A stretch of DNA of 64,000 bases, from assembly GCF_028609865.1 (NCBI RefSeq), contig NZ_CP063194.1, positions 930,001-994,000 of the forward strand, read 5' to 3'. Shown piece after piece: positions 40,649 through 49,542 of the stretch (position 1 is its first letter; each line of letters starts with the position of its first letter). The stretch is from Corynebacterium jeddahense. GTDB taxonomy: Bacteria; Actinomycetota; Actinomycetes; Mycobacteriales; Mycobacteriaceae. The notes beneath the pieces were generated by a model. It saw only the letters and a list, made by a program, of their open reading frames with translations. It ran no database searches and was not told the origin of the DNA. The position numbers were made by a program, and so were the translations under genes.

Positions 40649-41419
40649 TCAGTCGCGCAGAGCCGGCGTAGCCCCGGAGAGATCGGCGCCGGGTTTCCAC
40701 GGCACCTCGCCGGAAAACGCGAGCGGCGCGTCGCTCGCGGCGAGCACGACGTTGCCGTACTCGCGCCCGCCGAGTATGCCCGTCGGCGCGGCGGCCGCCG
40801 TGTGCGCGAACACCTCCGCGAGCCCGGCGAGCTGGGCGCGTGCATTCGCCAGGCCGGGGCGGTCGCCGACGTTGGCCACGAACACGCCGCCGGGGGTGAG
40901 CGCCCGGTGCGCGGCGTGGAAGAACTCGACCGTGGCGAGCGCCCGCGGCGTGTCCGGGCCGGCGAATACGTCGCGCACGATCACGTCGACGGAGCCGGGG
41001 GCGAGCGCGTGCGTGAAGGCGCGCGCCTCCGCGACGGCGATCTCTACCGGTGGGTCGAAGGCGTCGCGCACGAGCGCTGCGAGGCCAGCGTCGAGTTCGA
41101 CGGCGATGTTGTGGCTGTCCCAGCGGTGCGCGACGTAGCTGGGCAGCGAGCAGCCGGCGGCGCCGAGGTGCACGGCCGTGAACGGGCGGGGCAGCTCGGC
41201 GGACTCCATGAAGGCGGCGATCCAGCGCATGTAGTCGTACTCGAGCACCTCCGGGGCACCGGGGACGACGTAGGAGGAGGGGACGTTGTTGACCTCGAGG
41301 ACATAGCCGCCGTCGCGCAGCGGATCGGCGACGATCGCGGCGTGCCCGGTGTCGATGGCGTAGGTGCCCTCGATCCGGCGCTTCGGCGCGCGCGGTTTGC
41401 GTCGACGCTGGCTGGACAT
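40649..41419 (-). CDS. Spermidine synthase-like / fused-domain methyltransferase-fold protein
   Basis: 256 residues from the ATG at 41419 (MSSQRRRKPRAPKRR). The Rossmann core shows VHLGAAGCSLPSYV, NIAVELDAGLAALVRDAFD and DVIVRDVFAG, as in spermidine-synthase-like proteins of actinobacteria. The classical polyamine active-site Asp pattern is not clear, so polyamine synthesis is uncertain. Its start faces the divergent PNPOx-family gene, with 81 bases between. Confidence 0.75.
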   Translation of the reverse strand: MSSQRRRKPRAPKRRIEGTYAIDTGHAAIVADPLRDGGYVLEVNNVPSSYVVPGAPEVLEYDYMRWIAAFMESAELPRPFTAVHLGAAGCSLPSYVAHRWDSHNIAVELDAGLAALVRDAFDPPVEIAVAEARAFTHALAPGSVDVIVRDVFAGPDTPRALATVEFFHAAHRALTPGGVFVANVGDRPGLANARAQLAGLAEVFAHTAAAAPTGILGGREYGNVVLAASDAPLAFSGEVPWKPGADLSGATPALRD

Positions 41420-41500
41420 GCGACCGTGATACCTGCTGTGTGGCCGATATCGCAACCGAAAGCGCAGTTCGGCGGCGAACGCTGTGGTTACGATGAGTCC

Positions 41501-42007
41501 ATGATTTACCTGTCCCAGGACTATCTCGACGGGCTGAAACGGCCGCACGCGTCCCCGGGCAAGCACGACATGAGCAAGCTTCCCGCCGACCCCAACCAAC
41601 TCTTCGCGGACTGGTTCGTGGAGGCGGTCGAGAATAACGTCGGCGACGTGAGCGCCGTGACGGTGGCGACGGTGGACGACGACGGCCTGCCGGACGCGCG
41701 CATCGTCGACCTGCTGTACCTGGATTCGGACGGGTTTCACTTCGGCACCGCCACGGATACCGCGAAGGTGCGCCAGATGGAGACGAGCTGGGCGGCGGCG
41801 CTGAACTTCTGGTGGCAGCCGATGCGCCGCGCGGTCCGCGTCCGAGGCACCGCCTCACGCGCGGTGGACGGGGAGCGGTTCAACGTGTGGCGGGTCGAAC
41901 CCGAGCACTACGAGTTCTTCCACCTCTGGGACGACCGCATGCACTTCGACCGGATCGCCTACGAGCGCGACGAGCTCGGGGAGTGGGAGCGAATCCGCAT
42001 CTCGTAG
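41501..42007 (+). CDS. Pyridoxamine 5'-phosphate oxidase-family protein
   Basis: 168 residues. The FMN-binding split barrel is seen in VSAVTVATVDDDGLPDARIV, FHFGTATDTAKVRQM and AALNFWWQPMRRAVRVRG, with a C-terminal DRMHFDRIAYERDELGEW. These fit the PdxH-like branch of the PNPOx family, but the protein is shorter than classical PdxH (~220 residues). Whether it is the true PNP/PMP oxidase or an FMN-dependent relative is open. Confidence 0.75.
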   Translation: MIYLSQDYLDGLKRPHASPGKHDMSKLPADPNQLFADWFVEAVENNVGDVSAVTVATVDDDGLPDARIVDLLYLDSDGFHFGTATDTAKVRQMETSWAAALNFWWQPMRRAVRVRGTASRAVDGERFNVWRVEPEHYEFFHLWDDRMHFDRIAYERDELGEWERIRIS

Positions 42008-42011
42008 CCCC

Positions 42012-43433
42012 CTAGTCGTTCCAGGACTTCGTCTTCGCGAAGAAGCAGGCGGCGAGCGCGCCGAGCGCGAGCACGACGCACGGCAGCAGGATCGAGTTGC
42101 TCATCGCCTGGGCGAACGGCTCCTGCAGTGGTGCCGGGAGCGGCCCCGTCATCTGGCCCGCGCCGAGGTGCCTCTCCAGCTGGGACGACATCATCGCGGC
42201 CATCGCCGCGGAGCCGATCACGGCGCCGATCTGACGCGTGGTGTTGTACACGCTCGAACCCGCGCCCGCGAGCGAGCGGTCCAGGTTGCGGGTGGCGATC
42301 ATGGATAGCGGACCCCACATCATCGCGTTGGCCACGCCGTAGAACACTGAGACGAGGTACATCCAGCGCGGGTCGATCCCGGGGTCGGTGATCAGGGCGG
42401 AGGCGCCTATCGACGCCGAGGCGAGCGCGAGACCGGCGATGGCGAACGGCTTCGGGTCGTGGGAGTTGGTGAGCTTGCCCACGTACGGCGAGAGCACACC
42501 GGAGACGATGCCGGACGGGAGGATGAGCAGCGCGGCGCGGGTCGGGGAGTACTCCTCCGCGGTCTGCACGTAGATCATCCACGGGATGGCGAAGGTGGAG
42601 ACGGCGAAGCCGACGGTGGAGATGGTCAGCCCGGCGAGCGAGAAGTTGCGGTCGCCGAACAGGCCGAGCGGGACGAGCGCGTTGTCACCCTGGCGGGCCT
42701 GCCAGCGGAAGAACGCGGCCATCGCGACGAGGCCGGCGGCGATGAACGCCCAGACGTGCCAGTCCCAGCCGAAGTGCTGGCCCTCCTGGATACCGAAGAC
42801 GAGGAAGAACATGCCGGCCGCGCTGAGCACCACGCCGGGCCAGTCGAAGTGGCGGTTGGTCTGCTCGAGGCGGGGGATGTTGATCCACGCGAGGATCAGG
42901 CCGACGATGCCGAGGGGGACGTTGACGTAGAAGATCCAGGGCCAACCGGCGGCGTCGACAAGCAACCCGCCCAACAGTGGCCCGGTGACGGTGGCGAGGC
43001 CGGCGGTCGCGCCCCACACGCCCATGGCGCTGCCGCGCTCCTTCGGGGAGAACGTCCGGATCATCACCGACATCGTCTGCGGGGTGACCAGCGCGCCGCC
43101 GAGGCCCTGGAACACGCGCGCGGCGATGAGCGCGCCCGAGGTGGTGGCGAGGCCGCACGCGAGCGAAGAGAACGTGAACAGCGCGAGGCCGATGAGGTAG
43201 ATCGAGCGGGGGCCGAAGCGGTCGCCGAGGCGGCCGGTGATGAGCAGCGGCACTGCGTACGCGAGGAGGTACGCGCTGTTGACCCAGAGCACCTCGTTGT
43301 AGGAGGCGTTGAGGCCCTCGGCGATGGCGGGGATGGACACCGAAACGATGGTGGAATCCACCAGGATCATGAAAAAGCCCAGCATCATCGACCAGAGGGC
43401 TGGCCACGGCGAGCGGGGAGTAGTCTGCGTCAC
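42012..43433 (-). CDS. MFS drug exporter, DHA2 (EmrB/QacA) family
   Basis: 473 residues, about 14 hydrophobic segments. DHA2 landmarks: MILVDSTIVSVSIPAIAEGL in TM1, LGDRFGPRSIYLIGLALFT (motif A), and RVFQGLGGALVTPQTMSVMI with the motif C-like GPLLGGLLVDAAGW. This class exports multiple drugs by proton antiport. Its stop lies 4 bases from the convergent PNPOx gene stop. Confidence 0.9.
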   Translation of the reverse strand: MTQTTPRSPWPALWSMMLGFFMILVDSTIVSVSIPAIAEGLNASYNEVLWVNSAYLLAYAVPLLITGRLGDRFGPRSIYLIGLALFTFSSLACGLATTSGALIAARVFQGLGGALVTPQTMSVMIRTFSPKERGSAMGVWGATAGLATVTGPLLGGLLVDAAGWPWIFYVNVPLGIVGLILAWINIPRLEQTNRHFDWPGVVLSAAGMFFLVFGIQEGQHFGWDWHVWAFIAAGLVAMAAFFRWQARQGDNALVPLGLFGDRNFSLAGLTISTVGFAVSTFAIPWMIYVQTAEEYSPTRAALLILPSGIVSGVLSPYVGKLTNSHDPKPFAIAGLALASASIGASALITDPGIDPRWMYLVSVFYGVANAMMWGPLSMIATRNLDRSLAGAGSSVYNTTRQIGAVIGSAAMAAMMSSQLERHLGAGQMTGPLPAPLQEPFAQAMSNSILLPCVVLALGALAACFFAKTKSWND

Positions 43434-43475
43434 CGGGGAGATGATACTGGGCAGGCGGCCCGGAGCATCAGCGGG

Positions 43476-44936
43476 CTACAGCTGGAGCAGGTCGCGCAGC
43501 TGCTGCTGGATGAGCGGGAGCGCGACCGCGCCCGCGACGAGGCCGAGCACGATCGCGGCGACGCGCAGCGGGGCGGTGCCGTCATTGTCGTCCGGAGCGA
43601 ACACCTCGGGGCGGGCCTCGACGGCTGCGTCTTCGGCCTGCATGTCGGGGGTGTCGGTCGCGGCGTGCTCGACGACCTTGAGCACCTCCTGCTTCTCTTC
43701 CTTCTTCGTGTTGATGCCGAAGAACTTGTCCAGGCCCTTGACGTTGAACTGCGTCGACATGTAGCGGCTGTTATCGTCCGTCTTCCACTGGGAGACGACG
43801 ATGTCCATGTTGTCGATGGTGGAGCCGGGGACGATGTAGCCGCCGTACGGTTGGGACCAGTTCTCTGGCGTCTGGCGCGCGGACCACGGGCCGTTCTGGG
43901 CGATCACCGCCACCGGCACCGTGGACCAGTCCTGGTCGAGGGTGTCGGAAATGCGAACCTCGATGGAGAGGGTTTTCTGGTTGAACATGACGAGGACCCA
44001 GTGGCCGTCGATGTAGCGCAGGTTCATCTCGCCGGCGCGCACGCCGTCGAGAATCGGCTCCGCGCTCGAGCCCCACTTGTCCTTCTTCGGGCTGTAGACC
44101 TGCCACTTGCCCATGTTGCCGATGTCCTGCGGCTTGAAGCGCATGAGGTACACCGGGTCCGCGCGCTTGAAGGAGGTGGCGACGGTGTAGATGTAGCCGT
44201 CCGGCCCCTTTTCCCAGCTGATGAGCTGGCCCATGCCGCCGAGGAAGTCGGAACCGGTGGAGGCGATGGACGTCCAGGTCGCGCCGTTGTCCGTGGACTT
44301 CCAGATCTGCACGCCGGAGACGTTGCCGATGCCCTGGTTCCACATGCCCTGCATGTACAGGGTGCCGTCGATGTTGATCACGTCGGACGGGATGAGCGTG
44401 AGGTTGTTCACGTGGTGGTAGCTGATCATGTCGTCCACCCGGTACGAGTTGTCGATCGGGCGGACGATCTCGATGTAGCCGTTCTCGTCCATCTTCGCGA
44501 TGACGCCCACCGGGCTCATCCAGTCGTCGCCGAAGTTGCCGCGGAACGAGTCGCCGAAGATCATCGCGAACTCGCCGTTCGTGCCCACCGGCGCCATGAC
44601 GCCGAGGTCGCCGCTGCGGAAGCCCGTGTGCGCCGAGTAGGGGCCGAGCACGTCGCCCATGATCTGCACGGTGGTGCCGTTGGGCATCCGCACCGGGGCC
44701 GAGGCGGTCTTCTTCGGCGGTTTCACCTCGACCCACTTCCGCTTTTGAGTGGTGGAGCTTTTCGACTTCGACTTCGACGAGGAGCTCCCGCTTGACGACG
44801 ACGTCCCGCGCGACGACAAGCCAGCAAAGTCGGACGACCCACTCGCTGCGTGCGCCACGGGCGCCGCAACGGTGCAGGTGAGCGCGGCGACGACGCTGGC
44901 GCTGAGAAGGGACTTGGGGAGAGAACGGGAACGCAT
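43476..44936 (-). CDS. DUF4185-domain secreted/anchored protein
   Basis: 486 residues. Signal peptide (LPKSLLSASVVAALTCTVAA) followed by a Ser-rich linker with SSSGSSSSKSKSKSS. The DUF4185 beta-propeller-like region has GDVLGPYSAHTGFRSGDLGV, GDSFRGNFGDDWMSPVGV and repeats of WQVYSPKKDKWGSSAEPILDG type. C-terminal hydrophobic segment VAAIVLGLVAGAVALPLI acts as an anchor. DUF4185 relates to glycoside-hydrolase-like propellers; the substrate in this case is unknown. Confidence 0.8.
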   Translation of the reverse strand: MRSRSLPKSLLSASVVAALTCTVAAPVAHAASGSSDFAGLSSRGTSSSSGSSSSKSKSKSSTTQKRKWVEVKPPKKTASAPVRMPNGTTVQIMGDVLGPYSAHTGFRSGDLGVMAPVGTNGEFAMIFGDSFRGNFGDDWMSPVGVIAKMDENGYIEIVRPIDNSYRVDDMISYHHVNNLTLIPSDVINIDGTLYMQGMWNQGIGNVSGVQIWKSTDNGATWTSIASTGSDFLGGMGQLISWEKGPDGYIYTVATSFKRADPVYLMRFKPQDIGNMGKWQVYSPKKDKWGSSAEPILDGVRAGEMNLRYIDGHWVLVMFNQKTLSIEVRISDTLDQDWSTVPVAVIAQNGPWSARQTPENWSQPYGGYIVPGSTIDNMDIVVSQWKTDDNSRYMSTQFNVKGLDKFFGINTKKEEKQEVLKVVEHAATDTPDMQAEDAAVEARPEVFAPDDNDGTAPLRVAAIVLGLVAGAVALPLIQQQLRDLLQL

Positions 44937-45008
44937 GCGTCTACCTTCTAAGACAGGTGTTGGTAATACTTCTTAAACCGCAGAAGACTCTAGCAAAGGT
45001 ATGAGAAA

Positions 45009-45042
45009 ACGGCCCGCGAAACCGTAATGTTTCGTGGGCCGT
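45009..45042 (-). terminator. terminator of the cupin gene
   Basis: ACGGCCCGCGAAAC / GTTTCGTGGGCCGT pair with one G-T-type mismatch around a 6-base loop. On the minus strand the stem is followed by TTTTCTC, typical of intrinsic termination, 14 bases after the cupin stop. Confidence 0.8.
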
Positions 45043-45056
45043 GGTACACGCGGGGG

Positions 45057-45476
45057 TTATGCGGCGTCAGTCTCGTTCGGGTCGTTGTCCGCGTCTTCCT
45101 TCGTCTCGTGGCGCGTGCCCGGCTTGTGCTCCGCCGGCGCGTAGATGGAGTACAGCTTCGCCGGGGCGTCGGACTCGTTGACGAAGTTGTGCCACTTCCC
45201 AGCCGGCACGAACGCCGCCCAGTCTGCGGAGATCACCTGGTCGATCTCCAGGTCGTCCTCGGACGGGCCGATCTTCGCGCGCAGCTCGCCTTCTTCGAGG
45301 CGGAGGAACTGGTCGTGGTCGCCGTGGATCTCGGCGCCGATCTCGCCGCCGGCTGGGATGGTCATCACGGTCAGCTGCATGTTCGGCCCGGTCCACAGGG
45401 TGTCGCGGAACGCCTCGTTGTCCAGCGTCGCCTGCTCGATGTCCAGCACGTACGGGTTCGGTCCCTTGTCTGCCAT
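45057..45476 (-). CDS. Cupin-domain protein
   Basis: 139 residues from the ATG at 45476. Cupin motif 1 is seen in GGEIGAEIHGDHDQFLRLEEGE (His/His/Glu ligands) and motif 2 in VPAGKWHNFVN. The C-terminus is acidic. Small single-domain cupins bind a metal and act as isomerases or dioxygenases; the reaction here is unknown. Followed by a strong terminator. Confidence 0.85.
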   Translation of the reverse strand: MADKGPNPYVLDIEQATLDNEAFRDTLWTGPNMQLTVMTIPAGGEIGAEIHGDHDQFLRLEEGELRAKIGPSEDDLEIDQVISADWAAFVPAGKWHNFVNESDAPAKLYSIYAPAEHKPGTRHETKEDADNDPNETDAA

Positions 45477-45519
45477 GTCAACTCCTTCGTTCGCGGATCG
45501 TTGCACCATCCAGCGTAGC

Positions 45520-46536
45520 TTAGCGGCGGTGGCGCCCACCCCGCTTCCGCCCGCTCTTTTTGCGCCTGAGCTGGACTTTCTCCACCTCGGTGAGATATCT
45601 CTCCGGCTCCTGCGGCACGGCGACCGCGGTCGGCTCCTCCCGCGGTTCCTCCGCCTCGTCGACGCGCCCGAACATCTCGGTCGGCGCGCTGAGCTCCGCG
45701 GGCCTGGCCTCGCCGCCGAGCGAGACGTAGCGCGCCGTGTGGCGGGGCTTCGCCTCGGTGGCGAAGGAGCGCTCGACCGTTACCGCCCAGCCGCCGTCGG
45801 GGAACTCGATGAGCTGCCAGGGGGTCTGCGGGCGCACGGGGGCGGCGGTGAGCATGGGCAGGGAGTCGACGCCCTCGTCCGGCGGTGCCGCGTCGAGCGC
45901 CGCCATGCCGTTGAGCACGACGGCGCGGGACCACAGCGCGCCGCGCTCGAACTCGTCAGTCCATACCCCGTCCTCGCCCTCCAGCGAGCCGAGGACCCTG
46001 CCGTCGAGGGTGGCCACCGTGGTGTCGTCGATACGCTGCAGCCCCACGAACCACTGGCCGGGGGAGCGCTCCGCGAGCTCGGCGGCGCTGAACTCGCCGA
46101 CGGAGGTGTCCACGACGAGCATGTCGCCGGGGCGTAGCACCGCGGCGTCCTCCGGCGCGTTGTTGCGCGGCACCGCGAGCTGCGGCTCGGGCAGCACGAC
46201 GTACACCGCGAACCGGCCGGTGTCCGCGTCGAGCTTGACCTCTGCGACGGTGGCGGGCTGGAAGAAGGAGGCGTGCACCCGTTCGATGTCGGGGAAGTAC
46301 GCGCGCCACTCGGGGGCGATTTCGCCGAGCACCGGGCCGGGCAGGTCGCCGCCGGAGCGACGGCGCACTCGCCACGATGTGTTCAGCGGGTTCGCCTCGA
46401 GCACCACATCTACGTACGTCGTGCCCCGGCGGCCCGCGAAATCCGAGAACAACGCGGCCTGGGAGATGTGCTCGACGGGAACCTCAACGCCCGCGCCCCA
46501 CGTCGAGGGGGCGAGGAGGTACTGCTTAGCTGCCAT
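45520..46536 (-). CDS. Hypothetical protein, Corynebacterium-type
   Basis: 338 residues from the ATG at 46536 (MAAKQYLLAPSTWGAGVEVP), 2 bases after the DUF808 gene stop. No signal peptide or membrane span. The first ~110 residues look beta-rich (TTYVDVVLEANPLNTSWRVR); the C-terminus is basic (RRKKSGRKRGGRHRR). I recognise no family. The tight spacing implies co-transcription with the DUF808 gene. Confidence 0.6.
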   Translation of the reverse strand: MAAKQYLLAPSTWGAGVEVPVEHISQAALFSDFAGRRGTTYVDVVLEANPLNTSWRVRRRSGGDLPGPVLGEIAPEWRAYFPDIERVHASFFQPATVAEVKLDADTGRFAVYVVLPEPQLAVPRNNAPEDAAVLRPGDMLVVDTSVGEFSAAELAERSPGQWFVGLQRIDDTTVATLDGRVLGSLEGEDGVWTDEFERGALWSRAVVLNGMAALDAAPPDEGVDSLPMLTAAPVRPQTPWQLIEFPDGGWAVTVERSFATEAKPRHTARYVSLGGEARPAELSAPTEMFGRVDEAEEPREEPTAVAVPQEPERYLTEVEKVQLRRKKSGRKRGGRHRR

Positions 46537-46538
46537 AG

Positions 46539-47435
46539 CTACCGCCCCTTCCTTACGAGTTGCACGGCGCCGTACACGAGGAAGCCGACGATGAGGCCCG
46601 CGACGAGCGACACCCCGGTCTCCACGAGCCAGCCGAGCGCGCCGCCGCCGATGGCGTCCTGGCCCCGCTCGATGACGTGGTGCGGCCAGTGCCAGCCGAG
46701 CACCTCGTCCAGCCCGCGCAGGACGAGGTGGCCGCCGACCCACAGCATCGCCACCGTGCCCACGACGCCGATGACGTCGAGGACGGCCGGCATGCCCTTG
46801 ACCAGCGCGCGGCCGAGGCGCGGGGCGTGGCCACGCTCGATCATGCCGCGGCCGATGTCGTCGATCTTCACCAGCAGGCCCACGACGCCGTAGACGCCGA
46901 GCGTCATGAGGATGCCCACCGCGACGAGCACCGCCGCCTCGATCCACACCGACTGGTCCTTCACCTCGTCGAGCGAGATGATCATGATCTCCGCGGAAAG
47001 GATGAGGTCCGTGCGGATCGCGCTGCTGACCAGCGCGTCCTCATCCTGCGCCGAATTCTCGGCGGGCTGCTCCTCGGAGGGGAAGAACTTGCCGGCGATC
47101 CTCTCCGCGCCCTCAAACGAGAGGTAGGCGCCGCCGACCATGAGGATCGGGGTGAGCGCCCACGGGGCGAACGCGTTGAGCAGCAGCGCGACCGGCAGGA
47201 TGATGAGCAGCTTGTTGCGCAGCGAGCCCTTCGTGATCTTCCAGATCATCGGCAGCTCGCGGGCCGGGGTGACGCCGGAGACGTACTGCGGGGTCACGGC
47301 CGTGTCGTCGATGACCACGCCCGCCGCCTTCGCCGAGGTCTTGGCCGCCATCGACGCGACGTCGTCCGTGCTCGCGGCGGCCTGGCGCGCGATGAGCGCA
47401 ACGTCGTCGAGCAGGGCAAAGAGGCCACCGGCCAT
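46539..47435 (-). CDS. DUF808-family membrane protein (YedI-like)
   Basis: 298 residues from the ATG at 47435 (MAGGLFALLDDVALIARQAA). The DUF808 start pattern continues as SVDDVASMAAKTSAKAAGVV-like and GVTPARELPMIWKI. Several hydrophobic segments follow (LLIILPVALLLNAFAPWALT, WIEAAVLVAVGILMTLGVYG). Function unknown. Heads an operon with 45520-46536; divergent from the ECF transporter. Confidence 0.85.
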   Translation of the reverse strand: MAGGLFALLDDVALIARQAAASTDDVASMAAKTSAKAAGVVIDDTAVTPQYVSGVTPARELPMIWKITKGSLRNKLLIILPVALLLNAFAPWALTPILMVGGAYLSFEGAERIAGKFFPSEEQPAENSAQDEDALVSSAIRTDLILSAEIMIISLDEVKDQSVWIEAAVLVAVGILMTLGVYGVVGLLVKIDDIGRGMIERGHAPRLGRALVKGMPAVLDVIGVVGTVAMLWVGGHLVLRGLDEVLGWHWPHHVIERGQDAIGGGALGWLVETGVSLVAGLIVGFLVYGAVQLVRKGR

Positions 47436-47520
47436 ACGGGATCCTTTCGCAGATGGGAACCCGCTCAGGATACGGCACCGCGCGACCGATGCTGTAGCAT
47501 CTCGTGCGTAACTGCATTGA

Positions 47521-47597
47521 AGACACGGGCGGGGGCTGAGACGCCGGCGGACGGCGAACCGTTGCACCTGATCCGGATAATGCCGGCGATAGGAAGG
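47521..47597 (+). promoter_or_regulatory. TPP (THI-box) riboswitch
   Basis: The conserved THI-box elements appear in order: ACACGGG, GGGGCTGAGA, GAACC, ACCTGATCCGGATAATGCC and GCGATAGGAAGG. Together they define the thiamine-pyrophosphate aptamer. It ends a few bases before the TTG start of the first ECF gene, so it most likely blocks translation initiation when TPP is bound. Confidence 0.95.
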
Positions 47598-47604
47598 ACT
47601 GACC

Positions 47605-48210
47605 TTGCCCTCGACAACCCCGAAAAACAACTCCTGGCGTGTCATCGACATCGTCACCGCCGCCGTCCTCGGCGTGGCGTGCGGCCTGCTGTTCTGGGTA
47701 TGGAACAGCGTCGGCTACGCGGGCTTCAAGGCGCTGGACACCCTCACCCCGGGCCTCGGCGGCCTCGTCTCCGGCATCTGGTTCACCGGCGGCGTGCTCG
47801 GCGGGCTGATCATCCGCAAGCCGGGTGCGGCCATCTTCGTCGAGGTCATCGCGGCGTCCGTGTCCGCGCTCATCGGCAGCCAGTGGGGCATTGAGACGCT
47901 CTACTCCGGCCTTGCCCAGGGCCTCGGCGCGGAGCTGATTTTCCTGCTCTTCGCCTACCGCCGCTTCGACCTGCCGGTGGCCGTGCTCGCCGGCGTCGGC
48001 GCCGGCGTCGGCGCGTTCGTGCTCGAGCTGTTCACGTCCGCGAACTTCGCGATGAGCCTCACGTTCAACCTCATCTACCTCACCTGCACCGTGATCTCCG
48101 GCGCCGTGCTCGCCGGCGTGCTCAGCCACTACCTGGTCAAGGCCCTGGCGCAGACCGGCGCGCTCGACCGCTTCGGCGCCGGCCGGGAGCGGTTCGGCCG
48201 GGCGAAGTAG
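47605..48210 (+). CDS. ykoE: Thiamine-precursor ECF transporter, S component (YkoE-like)
   Basis: 201 residues from a TTG directly after the riboswitch. Six hydrophobic segments. VIDIVTAAVLGVACGLLFWV and the GFKALDTLTPGLGGLVSGIW region fit the YkoE family, the substrate-binding (S) subunit for hydroxymethylpyrimidine or thiamine. Immediately followed by the ATPase gene with no gap. Confidence 0.85.
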   Translation: MPSTTPKNNSWRVIDIVTAAVLGVACGLLFWVWNSVGYAGFKALDTLTPGLGGLVSGIWFTGGVLGGLIIRKPGAAIFVEVIAASVSALIGSQWGIETLYSGLAQGLGAELIFLLFAYRRFDLPVAVLAGVGAGVGAFVLELFTSANFAMSLTFNLIYLTCTVISGAVLAGVLSHYLVKALAQTGALDRFGAGRERFGRAK

Positions 48211-49542
48211 ATGGCCCCCGCCATCCGGGCGCGGGGGCTGGGCTACCAGCACGCGACGCGCCGCGAGCCCGCATTCACGGGCGTTGACCTCGACGTCGCC
48301 CCGGGCGAGCGGGTCCTCGTCACCGGCGACTCGGGCTCCGGCAAGTCCACCCTGCTCGCCGTGATCGCGGGTCTTGTCGACGACTCCGAGGACGGCAGCC
48401 GCACCGGCACCCTCGACGTCGACGGCACCGTCGGCATGGTGCTGCAGGACCCCGAGGCCCAGACGATCCTCTCCCGCGTGGGCGACGACGTCGCGTTCGG
48501 CGCGGAAAACCTCGGCGTCGCGCCGGGGGAGATCTGGCCGCGCGTCGAGGCAGCCCTGGACGCCGTCGGCCTCGACATCCCGCTCGACCACCGCACCGCC
48601 CACCTGTCCGGCGGGCAGAAGCAGCGCCTCGCCCTCGCCGGCGTCATCGCGATGGGCGCGGACATCCTCATCCTCGACGAGCCCACGGCGAACCTGGATC
48701 CGCGCGGGCGCGACGAGGTCATCGCCGCCGTGGACCGGGTGTGCCGGCGCACCGGCGCCACGCTCATCGTCGTCGAGCACCGGCCGAAGCACTGGGCCGG
48801 CGTCGTGGACACGTTCTACCGCCTCGGCCCCGGCGGCCTCGCACGGATCGGCGCCGAGGAACTCCCGGACGCCCCGGCGCTGCCGCCGGCGAGGCAGGTG
48901 CCGGCGGGGGCACCTTCGGCCGTCGCTACGCAGGACCTGCTCACCCGCTTCGGGCCGCCGCGCACGGTGCGCGCGCCCGAGGGGTACTCCACCGTGATCA
49001 CCGGCGAGAACGGCTCCGGCAAGACCACGCTCGTGCAGGTGCTCGCGGGCCTCACCCCGCCCGAGCGGGGCCGCGTCGAGTATTCCGAGCGCATCGCGCA
49101 GGGGCTGACAAAACCGTCCATCGAGTGGTCGTCCGCGCACCTGGCCAGCCGCATCGGCTACGTGTTCCAGGAGCCCGAGCACCAGTTCGTCACCGCCACC
49201 GTGCGCGAGGAGATGGCGCTGTCCGGCGCGCCGCAGCAGCGTATCGACGACCTCACGGCCCGCCTCCGCCTCGACCACCTCCTCGACGCGAACCCGTTCA
49301 CGCTCTCCGGCGGGGAGAAGCGCCGCCTCTCGGTGGCGACTGCGCTGGTGAACGCCCCGCAGCTGCTTATCCTCGACGAGCCGACGTTCGGCCAGGACGA
49401 CCGGACCTTTGTCGAGCTCGTCGGCCTCATCCGCGAGCTCACGGACGAGGGCGTCACGGTCGTCTCCATCACGCACGACGAGGCGTTCATCTCCTCCCTC
49501 GGCGACCACGTCGAGCACATCGCCGCGGGAGGGGAGGGGTAG
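48211..49542 (+). CDS. ykoD: ECF transporter duplicated ATPase (YkoD-like)
   Basis: 443 residues holding two ABC domains. Domain 1: Walker A GDSGSGKST, signature LSGGQKQRLALAG, Walker B ILILDEPTANLD. Domain 2: Walker A GENGSGKTT, signature LSGGEKRRLSVA, Walker B LILDEPTFGQD. It starts with the base after the YkoE stop codon and ends against the T-component gene. It drives uptake for the S component. Confidence 0.9.
   Translation: MAPAIRARGLGYQHATRREPAFTGVDLDVAPGERVLVTGDSGSGKSTLLAVIAGLVDDSEDGSRTGTLDVDGTVGMVLQDPEAQTILSRVGDDVAFGAENLGVAPGEIWPRVEAALDAVGLDIPLDHRTAHLSGGQKQRLALAGVIAMGADILILDEPTANLDPRGRDEVIAAVDRVCRRTGATLIVVEHRPKHWAGVVDTFYRLGPGGLARIGAEELPDAPALPPARQVPAGAPSAVATQDLLTRFGPPRTVRAPEGYSTVITGENGSGKTTLVQVLAGLTPPERGRVEYSERIAQGLTKPSIEWSSAHLASRIGYVFQEPEHQFVTATVREEMALSGAPQQRIDDLTARLRLDHLLDANPFTLSGGEKRRLSVATALVNAPQLLILDEPTFGQDDRTFVELVGLIRELTDEGVTVVSITHDEAFISSLGDHVEHIAAGGEG

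Noticed and set aside
42459-44795. 778-codon open frame on the plus strand
   Set aside because: Antisense to the MFS exporter and DUF4185 gene; repetitive charged composition.
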